From assembly GCF_007692655.1 (NCBI RefSeq), contig NZ_REBQ01000192.1, forward strand, positions 1 through 64,000: a stretch of 64,000 nucleotides of DNA, in the 5' to 3' direction. Both the position numbers and the translations under genes were made by a program. Below the pieces are notes generated by a model. It worked only from the letters and a program-made list of their open reading frames with translations, did not search any database and had not been told where the DNA came from. Source of the stretch: Halomonas sp. Lineage in GTDB: Bacteria; Pseudomonadota; Gammaproteobacteria; Pseudomonadales; Halomonadaceae. Below, piece by piece: positions 29,599-40,365 of the stretch (position 1 is its first letter; every line of letters starts with the position of its first letter).

Positions 29599-31269
29599 CT
29601 ACGTGTTTGAGGGCTCTTCATCGCGGAGCTGGCGACGCAGCACCTTGCCCACATTTGTTTTGGGAAGCTCATCACGGAACTCAATTTGCTTAGGCACTTT
29701 GTAGCCCGTTAGCTCTTTCTTACACCAGTCGCGTAGCGTTTTCTCGTCTAGCTGATCGTTTTTGCTGACCACAAACAGCTTTATCGCTTCGCCAGCATTT
29801 TCATCGGGCACACCGACCGCCGCTGATTCAAGCACATCCGGGTGGGCAGCCACGACGTCCTCAATTTCGTTAGGATAGACGTTGAAGCCGGAGACCAAAA
29901 TCATGTCCTTTTTGCGGTCAACAATGCGAATGTAGCCGTCATCCTGAAGCACGGCGATATCGCCCGTAAAGAACCAGCCATCCTCATCGATCGATGCACG
30001 GGTTTCGTCTTCGCGCTGCCAGTAACCTTTCATGACCTGCGGGCCTTGTACACATAGCTCGCCTGGCTCACCCATTGCCACGTCGTTGCCATCGGTATCG
30101 ACAACTTTTACGGCAGTGCCCGCCACAGGCTTTCCAATGGTTCCCAACTGAATCGCATCGGTGGGATTGAAGCTAACAATCGGCGACGTCTCAGTTAAAC
30201 CATAGCCTTCAGCAATCGTACATCCCGTAGTCTGTTCCCAGCGCTGCGCTGCAGCTTTGGTCAACGCCATTCCGCCTGAGATGGTCAGCTTGAGCTTGGA
30301 AAAGTCTAACTGCTTAAAATCATCACGGTTACACAGTGCATTAAACAGCGTGTTTAGGCCGATAAAGGCCGTAAATGGTAAGCCTTTAAGCTCTTTAACA
30401 AAGGCATCCAAATCACGGGGATTAGTGATTAACAGTGAATGGTTACCTGTTTCCATCAAGAACAAGCAGTTAACCGTAAATGTATAGATGTGGTAAACCG
30501 GCAGCGGCGCTATGACCAGCTCTTCACCGTCACGCAGGTGCGTCCCGATGGCGGCACGGGCCTGGAGCATATTGGCCACAAGATTACGGTGCGTCAGCAT
30601 TGCGCCCTTAGGCATTCCCGTCGTGCCACCGGTGTACTGTAAGGCGGCTAGATCATCAAGGCTTTGCTTTGCTTCAGTGTGGCTTAACGAGGCGCCTTTT
30701 TTCAGCGCGTCGCGAAAGCCAATCGCACCGGGTAATGAATAGGCAGGCACCATTTTTTTAACGTGCTTAACCACTGCGTTGATCAACCAGCGCTTAGGCA
30801 CATCGTGTAAATCAGCCAACTGGGTGACTACCACGTGCTTGATGTCGGTCTTATCCAGTACTTTTTCCAGCTTATCGGCCATATTCGCTAGGATCAAAAT
30901 GGCTTTAGCATTGGAGTCTTTGAACTGATGGGCCATCTCCCGCTCGGTATACAGCGGGTTGGTATTAACCACTACCAAGCCTGCACGCAAGGCACCAAAT
31001 ACTGCGACTGGAAATTGCAGTACGTTAGGTAGCTGTATGGCAATGCGATCGCCAGGCACTAGGTCAGTTTCATGCTGCAACCATGCTGCAAAGTCTGCTG
31101 ACAGGCGATCAAGGTCGGCAAAAGTGAGCGTCTTGCCCATACAGGTAAAGGCTGGCTTCTGTTTGAAACGGCTAACCGCTGCGTGGAATACATCCGTGAC
31201 TGAATCATATTGATCCAACCCTTCAAGCGCTGGGCCACGTAAAACGGCGGCGTTGGCATTTTCGCTCAT
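29599..31269 (-). CDS. fadD: Long-chain fatty-acid--CoA ligase
   Basis: LQYTGGTTGMPKGAMLTHRN, YGLTETSP, FFTGDIAVLQDDGYIRIVDRKKDMILVSGFNVYPNEIE. Confidence 0.96.
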   Translation of the reverse strand: MSENANAAVLRGPALEGLDQYDSVTDVFHAAVSRFKQKPAFTCMGKTLTFADLDRLSADFAAWLQHETDLVPGDRIAIQLPNVLQFPVAVFGALRAGLVVVNTNPLYTEREMAHQFKDSNAKAILILANMADKLEKVLDKTDIKHVVVTQLADLHDVPKRWLINAVVKHVKKMVPAYSLPGAIGFRDALKKGASLSHTEAKQSLDDLAALQYTGGTTGMPKGAMLTHRNLVANMLQARAAIGTHLRDGEELVIAPLPVYHIYTFTVNCLFLMETGNHSLLITNPRDLDAFVKELKGLPFTAFIGLNTLFNALCNRDDFKQLDFSKLKLTISGGMALTKAAAQRWEQTTGCTIAEGYGLTETSPIVSFNPTDAIQLGTIGKPVAGTAVKVVDTDGNDVAMGEPGELCVQGPQVMKGYWQREDETRASIDEDGWFFTGDIAVLQDDGYIRIVDRKKDMILVSGFNVYPNEIEDVVAAHPDVLESAAVGVPDENAGEAIKLFVVSKNDQLDEKTLRDWCKKELTGYKVPKQIEFRDELPKTNVGKVLRRQLRDEEPSNT

Positions 31270-31508
31270 GGGGCAATCTCCGCTATCCGTGTCGGCGTGA
31301 GCACCGACCTTGTTGTTATCACTAGGTTTAAGGACCCAACGATATACGACACACGCCGGGCTGTAAAACGATCGATTGAAACTAGCGTTTCGACTTTAGG
31401 CCATAACACGTCATATTGAGTACATGCTATGGATGAAGCTGAGCCTGTTTATCAACATAAGAATCTCTATCTATTAATGTAGCAACTGGACTCACTAAGA
31501 ACAGTACT

Positions 31509-32288
31509 TTATGGACAGTAGCGCGCCTGTATTTCTCCATCACGCCACACTAATAGTTCACCCGGCGTCATGTGATGCCAGGCTTCATTGTGGGTAAGTG
31601 GTTCCGTAGCAATGACAGAAACGACATCATCAGGCGTTGTGTGCTCAGCAAAATTTACTGTCATTTCAGCATCGGAAAGTTCTGCATCACCAAATGGCGC
31701 GCAGCGGGTAATGTGAGCTAGTTTAGTCGAACAAAATGTATATAGATGCGTGCCATCAGAGAGCAGCAGATTGAATACGCCTAGGGCTCTCAGCTTTTCA
31801 CATAGCTGATGCACATGTTCCCAAAGAGGCTCTGGTGCCGAGGGCGGCAAAGGAAAGGCGCGACGCAGTTCGCCCATCAGCCAACAGAAAGCGTGTTCAC
31901 TATCCGTGGAGCCCACCGGATTATAGGCACCTAGCGGCAACGCTTCCCAGCTACTCAACTGGCCATTATGAGCATAGCACCAAGGACGCCCCCACATTTC
32001 GCGCATAAAAGGATGCGTATTGGCCAAGCGAACGCCTCCCACGTTGGCTTGACGAATATGGCTAATCACGACGTTGGATTTAATAGGGTAATCACAAATC
32101 AGTCGAGCGATCGGTGAGTCGACAGAGGGGTGCGGGTCCCGAAAATCCCGGTAGCCACCTTCTTCGTAGAAAGCGATACCCCATCCATCGCGGTGAGGGC
32201 CTGTACCTCCACCGCGATGCAAAAACCCGGAAAAGCTGAAGCAAATATCAGTGGGCACATTAGCGCTCATACCCAATAATTCACACAT
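31509..32288 (-). CDS. Class II glutamine amidotransferase (YafJ family)
   Basis: MCELLGMSANVPTDICFSFSGF, HRDGWGIAFYE, HNGQL. Confidence 0.93.
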   Translation of the reverse strand: MCELLGMSANVPTDICFSFSGFLHRGGGTGPHRDGWGIAFYEEGGYRDFRDPHPSVDSPIARLICDYPIKSNVVISHIRQANVGGVRLANTHPFMREMWGRPWCYAHNGQLSSWEALPLGAYNPVGSTDSEHAFCWLMGELRRAFPLPPSAPEPLWEHVHQLCEKLRALGVFNLLLSDGTHLYTFCSTKLAHITRCAPFGDAELSDAEMTVNFAEHTTPDDVVSVIATEPLTHNEAWHHMTPGELLVWRDGEIQARYCP

Positions 32289-32347
32289 GCGTTTTACACA
32301 TACGGCTCACAAACGGTGAAACACCAAAAAATTGTTTAAGCATGCCG

Positions 32348-32782
32348 TTAGCCGATGACCGGTTCACGACGACGCGGAGGCTGTGTATCGTCCAGCTCTT
32401 CCTCCTCTTCAATATACTCATACTCATCAGGACGACGCCACCACCACAGTGCGATACCAATGATGGCACCTAACGCCATTCCTAACACCAGCCACAGCAA
32501 ACCTCCACGCAGTGCGCCGCCATTATTTTCAAACAAACCAACCGCCGCGACCATCGCTGCTGGTGCCCAACCGGTATAGAATTCACCCTCTTCTATTAAC
32601 GGCAACCTAAAAGTGGCGGGTGCCCATATTGCACCGGCAACCGCCCATGTCAGCACCAGCCGCGGCAAGCGCGGTAGCAGCGCCAAGGTAAAGTAAACAG
32701 CGATGATCACGAGCAGTGACAGCCCGTAATAACTTAACCACAGCAGTGACATTGAATCTCCAGACAGCATAATACCCCTCAT
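32348..32782 (-). CDS. Hypothetical membrane protein with acidic C-terminus
   Basis: 144-aa ORF with several hydrophobic segments and an EEEEELDD tail; start uncertain. Confidence 0.7.
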   Translation of the reverse strand: MRGIMLSGDSMSLLWLSYYGLSLLVIIAVYFTLALLPRLPRLVLTWAVAGAIWAPATFRLPLIEEGEFYTGWAPAAMVAAVGLFENNGGALRGGLLWLVLGMALGAIIGIALWWWRRPDEYEYIEEEEELDDTQPPRRREPVIG

Positions 32783-32802
32783 GTGGGTGAACTCACCCGA
32801 CG

Positions 32803-34929
32803 TTGATTTCCCGTTATGGTACCTATGAATTTATGAAAGCACAGCCAGGCATGCATTTGGACTTACCCGCTGCGCGCTATTATCGCGCTAATGATCCGCA
32901 ATGGCACTGGTTAGAAGAGCGCGATGACCCACAAGTAACTGCTTTTTTAGAAGCAGCCAACCAACAACAGGCAGAGTGGTTCGCTCCTCTAGCCCCTTTG
33001 GAAGAAACGCTCTACCAGAGTCATCTGGCACGCCGCGACTTAGCGGTTACAAGCCTTAAGACAACGCTAGACCATTTTACGTTCTGGAGCGAAACCAGTG
33101 CTGAGGACGATTACCCCTGCTGGTGGCGCTATGCCAACGGTCAGCCTGACCAGGGGGTGTGTTTCTTTGATGTTCGTGTCCGCGCGAAAGCGCATGACTT
33201 TTATGATATGGGCGACATGGCACTCTCACCCGATGAGCAGTGGCTAGCCTGGACTGAAGATACTCAAGGTGATGAGCGCTATACCCTGTGGCTGAAAGCA
33301 CTGCCTGAGGGGGAACCCGTTCAACTGCTAAGCGATATCGGCGCAGGCCTATGCTGGGCTGAAGACCAGACCTCTACCACTGCTACCCTGCTGTTCACTC
33401 GCTTTGATGATACCCAGCGCCCTGATAGCGTGTGGCGCTTGCCACTAGCACTCAAAGAACTCTCTGCTCTAACGCCGCCAGAATTAGTGCTACGTGAAGA
33501 AGATCCAGAGTTCTGGCTGGGGATTGGTAAAACACGCTCGCGAACATGGCTACTGCTTGAAAGCGGCTCAAAAGACACTAGCGAAATACACCTCCTACCC
33601 GCTAACGCCCCCGCTGACGCGCCACTCTGCATTCAGCCACGTCAAGAAGGGGTTGAGTACAGTATAGACCACCGTCCAGGTACTTTTTACCGCCTGCATA
33701 ATCAGGTGGGCACGCATTTTCAGCTTGATCACCTGGCTGAAGACCAACTGGGTCAATCTCAGCTTGCTCCCTCTGCGCCTAGCTGGAAAACGTTAATTGA
33801 ACACCGCGAAGTCGCCACGCTAGAGGGCGTTGATGCGTTCTCATGGGGATTGGTAGTGGCAGAGCGCGATCATGCCCAGGCGCAAGTACATTTGCGGCGC
33901 TTGGTGTTTGATGAACAGCATACATGCACCCTTGATGAGCATATTGCGCTACCTGAACACCCCTGCTCACAAATGCTAGAGGATGCTCCGCACTTTGATA
34001 GCGAAGTGCTTCGCCTACGTGAAGAGTCGTTTACCCAGCCACCGCGCTGGTTCGCCCTTGACCTAACTAACGGTGAACGAACACTGCTAAAAAAGGTGCC
34101 TGTCTATGGCAACCTTCAGCCAGAACACTTAATCAGCCGGCGGCTATGGGCCACCAGTAAGGATGGCGAACAGGTACCTGTGTCGGTGGTAATGCGCGCC
34201 GACCTGGCAGACCAACGATTACCCACTCTGCTGTATGGATACGGCGCCTATGGCGAAGCACTCGACCCATGGTTCTCAATTGCCCGTTTAGAGCTACTAG
34301 AGCGCGGCGCAGCTTTTGCCGTTGCCCATGTTAGAGGTGGTGGTGAACGAGGCGAGCCCTGGTACTTGAATGGCAAGATGGCCCATAAGGAGAATAGCTT
34401 TAATGATTTCCTAGCCGCCCGGGAGGCACTCGTCCAACAAGGCGTCAGCGATCCACAGCGCATAGCAGCCTATGGCGCCAGTGCCGGTGGCCTGTTAGTC
34501 GGCACCTGTATCAATCGTGCGCCGGAAAAGTTTTGTGCGGCTTTGTTAGACGTGCCCTTTTTAGATGTACTGCGAACCATGCAGAACCCTGAGCTGCCGC
34601 TGACAACGGCTGAGTATAGTGAGTGGGGCAATCCTGAAACGACTGAGGTGGCAGAACGAATTCGCGGCTACTCGCCCATCGATAACATCCAGCCGCAGCC
34701 GTACCCAGCACTTTGGATTGAAGGCAGCTGGTTTGACACCCGGGTGAGTTACTGGGAACCCGCGAAGTTTTATGCCCTGGTAGCTCAGCAGCAGCAAGAA
34801 TCCGCGCCGATTCTATTGCGCACCGACATGAGCAGTGGCCACGGCGGCGCCTCTGGCCGATTCAAAGCCTGGCGTGACACTGCACGACAGGATGCTTTTA
34901 TTCTTTGGGCGCTAGGTTTGACCCCTTGA
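32803..34929 (+). CDS. Prolyl oligopeptidase family serine peptidase (S9)
   Basis: YGYGAYG, HVRGGGERGEPWYLNGKMAHKENSFNDFLAA, AYGASAGG nucleophile, SSGHGG; likely start at 32833. Confidence 0.95.
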   Translation: MISRYGTYEFMKAQPGMHLDLPAARYYRANDPQWHWLEERDDPQVTAFLEAANQQQAEWFAPLAPLEETLYQSHLARRDLAVTSLKTTLDHFTFWSETSAEDDYPCWWRYANGQPDQGVCFFDVRVRAKAHDFYDMGDMALSPDEQWLAWTEDTQGDERYTLWLKALPEGEPVQLLSDIGAGLCWAEDQTSTTATLLFTRFDDTQRPDSVWRLPLALKELSALTPPELVLREEDPEFWLGIGKTRSRTWLLLESGSKDTSEIHLLPANAPADAPLCIQPRQEGVEYSIDHRPGTFYRLHNQVGTHFQLDHLAEDQLGQSQLAPSAPSWKTLIEHREVATLEGVDAFSWGLVVAERDHAQAQVHLRRLVFDEQHTCTLDEHIALPEHPCSQMLEDAPHFDSEVLRLREESFTQPPRWFALDLTNGERTLLKKVPVYGNLQPEHLISRRLWATSKDGEQVPVSVVMRADLADQRLPTLLYGYGAYGEALDPWFSIARLELLERGAAFAVAHVRGGGERGEPWYLNGKMAHKENSFNDFLAAREALVQQGVSDPQRIAAYGASAGGLLVGTCINRAPEKFCAALLDVPFLDVLRTMQNPELPLTTAEYSEWGNPETTEVAERIRGYSPIDNIQPQPYPALWIEGSWFDTRVSYWEPAKFYALVAQQQQESAPILLRTDMSSGHGGASGRFKAWRDTARQDAFILWALGLTP

Positions 34930-35181
34930 ACGGGGAAACGTCAATAGTCCCTATAGAGCCCGTGGAACCGGGCTCTATTGATGGGAGCAACATCGACGTT
35001 AGACATATACTTTTTGACGAGATATTAAGTTTGCGTAGCAAGTTTAATCGTGAGATACAGGTATGAGTTATTAGATTAAAGAACCATTAATTCCACCTAG
35101 ATACTTTTTAGCATGGAGCCTGTAGAGACCCGCTATGCCTATAACAGTGTGAACTCCTCATTATAACTCAAATGCGAACCA

Positions 35182-38100
35182 TTGTTGATGGATATCAATA
35201 ATCGCGAGCTTGCCCTTCAAGCTGGCTTACTTATTTTGCTGGTAACCACCGTCTTGATTGGGGCGGGCAGTTTCTTGCTAGGCTTTTTCCCGGACCTTCA
35301 CCAGCCGCAATCCCTGGCACTGCTACCGGACAGCGCCTTGGTTCTTTTATTAAGTGGCCTGGGATTAAGTTCGGTAATGGTCAACTTCAAGCGCTGCCGT
35401 CAGGCGGCAGCCATATTGCTAATGGCCGTTGCCAGCTACACGCTTTTACACAACGCTTTAGATGAATCTTATTACCCGTTATCGCTACTAAGCAACCATC
35501 CTCGACTGCCTAACCAAGTCGTCCCCATCGTAGTAATGGCAAGTTTGTGTCTTTGGATAGGACCCCAGGGACGCTGGCAATGGCGAATTTGGCAACTCAG
35601 CGGTCTTCTACTTTGGATCATTGGTTGCATTACGTTCGCCATTCATTTTGGCTGGTCATTACCCGGTTGGGTTCCTCGCGCCAGTGGGCTGATTCCAGGA
35701 TTTTTCTGCTTCTTTTTTGGCCTGGCGATGATAATGGTGAGCCAACATATCCCCCACCTGAAAGCCTCTTTAAGTAGTCCTGCTGTGTTGGCGGGCATTC
35801 TTGGCGTTAGCTTGAGCATCAGTGGATGGTTTTTAGTTGGCTGGAACCAACATCAAGAGACTCGGCACAGTGCCAAACAAAGCCTGGAAGGCATTGCGGT
35901 CAACATTGCCCAAACGCTGACGTCACGAACCGTTGTACTGGAGCGTTTAGCAGAACGCTGGAGCCTAGTGTTTGCAGACAACATGTCACGCAATCGGGAA
36001 GTAGAGCGCTACTTAGCGGACTACCCAAGCATATTAGCCATTGCTTACTTTAATCCACAGGCGAATGATGTCTGGCGTCGCGCTCGCCATAGCGACACTC
36101 TGGTGTGGCTAGATGACCAATTGAATACCTTATCTACCCTGACATGGCTTAACCAGCAGCGAAATACGGCCCAATGGGCATTCCCAGACTATGAGCATCC
36201 TACGCTAGCACTTCTCTCTATCCATCAGCCGGACCAGCCCTACCAGCTGGTCACCGTCGTCGATATAGCGCTACTCTTAGCGCAGGATACCAGTGTCACC
36301 AACGGGGCCTTTGCGCTGCATATTAATCATGTCAACGGTCATCTAGTTGATAGTGGCAATGGGCTATTACCCGCCACCTCGCCAGCGCCACCCCCGCAGA
36401 CATTAGCAGACCACACCGCCGTGCTACCTGGCGGGACGGTTATTAATCTCGCCCTTTCTGAGCTACCTGACCCGCCTCCCAACCTCGCTAATTATATTGC
36501 CGCAGGCGTTGGGCTTTCTGGATTATTACTCACTTTTCAGTTGGTGTTCAGCCTTGCACTCATATCCGCTCGAGCCCAACGTACGAATGAGCTTTCAAAA
36601 GCTAAAAAAACACTCCAAGACAGTGAACAGCGATTCCGCTCACTTTTTATCTATAACCCAGATGCGGTGTTCTCTCTCGATGTAAGCGGCTACCACCTAA
36701 GCGTCAACCAATCTGTTCTTGATTTACTTGAAATCGATGAAGCTCAGATCATCGGCACCCATTGGCAGGCGTTCATTCCTCCTGAGAGCTACACCACCGT
36801 TGATGCTGCTTTCCAACAAGCTCTCAAAGGCAGCGCACAGCGATTTGAACTGGAAGTTATCAGTCAACATGGCCATGCACGACAGCTGGACATTTCCTTT
36901 CTGCCCACGGTGGCAATGGGTCAAGTCGTCGGTGTTTATGGAATAGCCAAGGACATGACGGTTCTGCGCCAAAAAGAGGCGCAGCTACGTATTTACCAGC
37001 GCAGCCTCGAAGCCAGCAGCAATGGCATCTTGATTTGTGAAGCACTCCAGGATGACTATCCAATCATTTATGTTAACCCGGCTTTTGTTGCAATAACGGG
37101 CTATCCACTTGAAGAAGTAAAAGGGCATAACTGTCGCTTATTACAAGGCAAAGATACCGACCCTAAGCAAATTGCTGATATCCAACTTGCATTTGAACAA
37201 CAGCGAGATATCGCCTTGACCATTCGCAACTACCGAAAAAATGGTCAGGCGTTTTGGAATAATCTATTTTTGTCTCCCGTAAAATCCCACAACGGTCAGG
37301 TAACGCACTTTGTAGGCAGCATTACAGATATCTCTGAACGCCGTGACCATGAGAACGCCCTCGCTTTTCATGCCACTCACGACGCGCTAACAGGCCTGGG
37401 TAATCGTGCTCTATTTGAGGATCGCTTACGCCACGATGTCGAACTCGCAAAGCGCCATGAACAACAGTTAGCCGTGCTATTTATCGACCTGGATGAGTTC
37501 AAGCCAATCAACGATACGCTAGGACACGATATTGGTGACCAAGTGCTGATCCACGTAGCACAGAGACTTAAGCAGGCTATTCGCCCCTCTGACACTTTAT
37601 GTCGCTTCGGCGGGGATGAGTTTGTTTTGCTGCTGCCGGATCTGAATAGCCCCCTGCAAGCAGAGGAAATAGCGGAGCGCCTGCTGGTGGAGCTAGCCTT
37701 GCCCTACCGAATCGAACGCCACGAACTGTATTTGTCAGCTAGCATTGGTATCGCACTGAACGATAAACGTTTATTACATTCAGAAGAACTGCTACAGCAA
37801 GCCGACATGGCCATGTATAAAGCGAAGCAACATGGTCGTAACACCTTCCAGACCTTCACCCAGGACATCAATCAAAAACTGACTCAACGAGTGACGCTGA
37901 GAAATGATTTACAGGAAGCGATCCTTAATGACCAGTTTGCACTGCACTATCAGCCCCTACTGACGCAGGATGGAAAGGTACAGGGCTTGGAAGCATTAGT
38001 GCGTTGGAACCACCCCACCAAGGGGCCGATATCACCAGGACTTTTTATCCCCATTGCTGAAGAGACGGGTCAGATTATCGCCTTGAGCCAGTGGGTAATG

Positions 38101-38661
38101 GACCGCGCAGCACAGGATTTTCTAATTCTGAAGCCACTGCTTCCCGCTCACTGTCGTGTGGCTATTAACCTCTCCCCCATGCAGTTTCATCGACCTAGTT
38201 TTTTTAGCACTTTACTCAGTACGTTAGAAGCCACGGGGCTGAACCCCAATTCCCTAGAGCTTGAACTAACGGAAGGTATTTTAATGAACGATACCGACGC
38301 CGCGATTGAAAAGCTCCACGCCCTGCGGAACATGGGCATTAGCATTGCGATTGACGATTTTGGCACCGGTTTTTCAAGCTTGAGCTATTTGCGCCACTTG
38401 CCAGTAGACAAAGTAAAAATTGATCGAAGTTTTATTACTAATATTTCTGAAAACAGTAAAGATGCCGCCGTCGTACAGGGCATTATAGCGCTCGCCCATC
38501 ACCTAGATTTAATGGTTGTTGCAGAGGGGGTAGAAACGTTGCAGCAGCACCAGCAACTCATAGCGCTGGATTGTGACGTTTTTCAAGGCTACCTGTTTGC
38601 TCGACCCATGCCATTTGAAGCGCTGCAGCGCTGGTTGTCAGATCATTCCATACCCGCTTAA
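35182..38661 (+). CDS. Sensor protein with CHASE-like/PAS domains, GGDEF and EAL domains (c-di-GMP turnover)
   Basis: CRFGGDEFVLLLP, LEALVRWNHPTKG (EAL-like ALVRW), IDDFGTGFSSLSYLRHLPVDKVKIDRSFI; start likely 35188. Confidence 0.95.
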   Translation: MLMDINNRELALQAGLLILLVTTVLIGAGSFLLGFFPDLHQPQSLALLPDSALVLLLSGLGLSSVMVNFKRCRQAAAILLMAVASYTLLHNALDESYYPLSLLSNHPRLPNQVVPIVVMASLCLWIGPQGRWQWRIWQLSGLLLWIIGCITFAIHFGWSLPGWVPRASGLIPGFFCFFFGLAMIMVSQHIPHLKASLSSPAVLAGILGVSLSISGWFLVGWNQHQETRHSAKQSLEGIAVNIAQTLTSRTVVLERLAERWSLVFADNMSRNREVERYLADYPSILAIAYFNPQANDVWRRARHSDTLVWLDDQLNTLSTLTWLNQQRNTAQWAFPDYEHPTLALLSIHQPDQPYQLVTVVDIALLLAQDTSVTNGAFALHINHVNGHLVDSGNGLLPATSPAPPPQTLADHTAVLPGGTVINLALSELPDPPPNLANYIAAGVGLSGLLLTFQLVFSLALISARAQRTNELSKAKKTLQDSEQRFRSLFIYNPDAVFSLDVSGYHLSVNQSVLDLLEIDEAQIIGTHWQAFIPPESYTTVDAAFQQALKGSAQRFELEVISQHGHARQLDISFLPTVAMGQVVGVYGIAKDMTVLRQKEAQLRIYQRSLEASSNGILICEALQDDYPIIYVNPAFVAITGYPLEEVKGHNCRLLQGKDTDPKQIADIQLAFEQQRDIALTIRNYRKNGQAFWNNLFLSPVKSHNGQVTHFVGSITDISERRDHENALAFHATHDALTGLGNRALFEDRLRHDVELAKRHEQQLAVLFIDLDEFKPINDTLGHDIGDQVLIHVAQRLKQAIRPSDTLCRFGGDEFVLLLPDLNSPLQAEEIAERLLVELALPYRIERHELYLSASIGIALNDKRLLHSEELLQQADMAMYKAKQHGRNTFQTFTQDINQKLTQRVTLRNDLQEAILNDQFALHYQPLLTQDGKVQGLEALVRWNHPTKGPISPGLFIPIAEETGQIIALSQWVMDRAAQDFLILKPLLPAHCRVAINLSPMQFHRPSFFSTLLSTLEATGLNPNSLELELTEGILMNDTDAAIEKLHALRNMGISIAIDDFGTGFSSLSYLRHLPVDKVKIDRSFITNISENSKDAAVVQGIIALAHHLDLMVVAEGVETLQQHQQLIALDCDVFQGYLFARPMPFEALQRWLSDHSIPA

Positions 38662-38815
38662 AAACCTCGCCTTTTAATCCGCACTAAATTTTATGAAAAT
38701 ATTTTCCATTTAGTATTCACACCCGGCTAATTCTTCGGCATACTAAACCTTAGTCGCATACACCAATGTCTAAGCATGTTTGCTAGTAACCTGAAGATAG
38801 GAGTCTGAAGAAACA

Positions 38816-38971
38816 ATGAAATACCAAGATCATTTCCCAACAATTTGGGATGCTCCCCTGAAAAACAGCACCAAAAAAACAAGCTCAGCGCCTGCCAACA
38901 GCGTGCTTTCATCGGTCAAAAGAGTGTTTTTAACAATGCTCAACACACCGAAGGGTCAACCAAACGCTTGA
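38816..38971 (+). CDS. Small ORF (51 aa) of unknown function
   Basis: ATG...TGA ORF MKYQDHFPTIWDAPLKNSTKKTSSAPANSVLSSVKRVFLTMLNTPKGQPNA preceded by AGGAG at 38799-38803; below the supplied ORF-track length cutoff. Confidence 0.4.
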   Translation: MKYQDHFPTIWDAPLKNSTKKTSSAPANSVLSSVKRVFLTMLNTPKGQPNA

Positions 38972-38983
38972 AGGCTGAAGCAT

Positions 38984-39430
38984 CTACATCGGCAACACAG
39001 CAATGATGTGCGATTCTAGCTGCTGCTCTGGCACTTCGTCCTGAGACACCGCAAAGCTGCGTACGCTGATCCCTTTACGGTGAACGCGCTCCGCGTCATT
39101 ACTCAGTAAGGGGTGCCAGCCTGCCAGCTTGCGCCCTTCTGCCACCCGCCTGTAGCCACAGCTTTGTGGTAACCAAGTGAACTCTTTGACCAAAGCGGGG
39201 GTAAGCTGGGTACAGTCAGGCACACTGTCAAAGCGGTTTGGGTAATCACTACACTGGCAGCTTTGAATATCCAACAAGCGGCAAGCAACATTCAGCACCG
39301 CCAGCTCTTGGGTATCTTCGTCATGAAGTTTTAACAAACAGCATTGCCCACAGCCGTCACATAACGCCTCCCACTCCTGGGGCGTCAGTTCTTCAAGGGA
39401 ATACCGCTCCCAAAAACGTTCGCGCATCAT
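38984..39430 (-). CDS. YcgN family cysteine cluster protein
   Basis: WEALCDGCGQCCLLKL, CRLLDIQSCQCSDYPNR, CGYRRVAEGRKLAGWHPLL. Confidence 0.93.
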   Translation of the reverse strand: MMRERFWERYSLEELTPQEWEALCDGCGQCCLLKLHDEDTQELAVLNVACRLLDIQSCQCSDYPNRFDSVPDCTQLTPALVKEFTWLPQSCGYRRVAEGRKLAGWHPLLSNDAERVHRKGISVRSFAVSQDEVPEQQLESHIIAVLPM

Positions 39431-39475
39431 GGTTTCCTTCCTTTCCTGCTTCATTGTCACGAAAAACACTCTTTA

Positions 39476-40051
39476 TTATGATGGCGTATTCGCACAGCCT
39501 AATGCATTGAATAAGGCGGGCCACAGTGCTTGAAAATCTTGTTCAAGCGTTTGGTAGTCGTCATGTAGCCAGGGCACTAACGCAGCTAACTGATTAGGCC
39601 CGGACAAACGCCGACCAATGCCCGCTACCGCTCGGCAGGTAAACTCAAAATCAGCATAGCCTCTTAACCAGTCATGCTCGACCAGCAACGGCATCATGCT
39701 CGCCAGCCGATTGGGAGCCGGCCGGGCAGAAAGCAAACGATAGCAGCGCTCAATAATCTCTTCACTGTCTGCCCGGCCCAGCGTATCTCTTGCCAGAAAA
39801 TGATCCCACACCATGTCCAAGGCAATGCCTGCATAGCGGCGCTGAGCAGGTGGTGCGCGCCGCCTTGCATCTACAACGCTAGGATGGCTATCAACCCAGG
39901 CATCCACGCGGCGATGATGGCGAATGCCTTGAGCCGTGGCCGTAGGCCAATCGCTTAAATCGCGTCCTTTGACACCGTCGGCTATCAGATTACCGTAGAG
40001 AAAATCGTCACTACTGGCGCTCACCAGCCAGGCATGGGCAAGAAAATTCAT
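39476..40051 (-). CDS. acpH: Acyl carrier protein phosphodiesterase (AcpH family)
   Basis: MNFLAHAWL, GNLIADGVKG, GIRHHRRVDAWVDSHP. Confidence 0.9.
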   Translation of the reverse strand: MNFLAHAWLVSASSDDFLYGNLIADGVKGRDLSDWPTATAQGIRHHRRVDAWVDSHPSVVDARRRAPPAQRRYAGIALDMVWDHFLARDTLGRADSEEIIERCYRLLSARPAPNRLASMMPLLVEHDWLRGYADFEFTCRAVAGIGRRLSGPNQLAALVPWLHDDYQTLEQDFQALWPALFNALGCANTPS

Positions 40052-40062
40052 AAATGGCGCTG

Positions 40063-40365
40063 TTATTCAGCGTCGGAACGGGTGGCCACATAGGCGCGAT
40101 GTATATCCAGCAGATACGCCTCTTTGGGCGGCGGCATTTGCAAATAGAAACCTTTATCTTTGATGCCCTCAACCACATCGGCCGCATTAACCCGTGAAAG
40201 CGTTTTCTCAGGGGTCAACAGCATAGTAAAGACCGGCACAGGTTTACCAAAGGTTTCTAGCAATTGCTCGGGAACCTGAGATAGTCCTTGGCGCTTATCG
40301 ACGTATAAATACATTTCATCCTTACGCGAGCTCTTAAATACCTCACAGATAAGTTTATCGCTCAT
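40063..40365 (-). CDS. YcgL domain-containing protein
   Basis: CEVFKSSRKDEMYLYVDKRQGLSQVPEQLLETFGKP. Confidence 0.93.
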   Translation of the reverse strand: MSDKLICEVFKSSRKDEMYLYVDKRQGLSQVPEQLLETFGKPVPVFTMLLTPEKTLSRVNAADVVEGIKDKGFYLQMPPPKEAYLLDIHRAYVATRSDAE

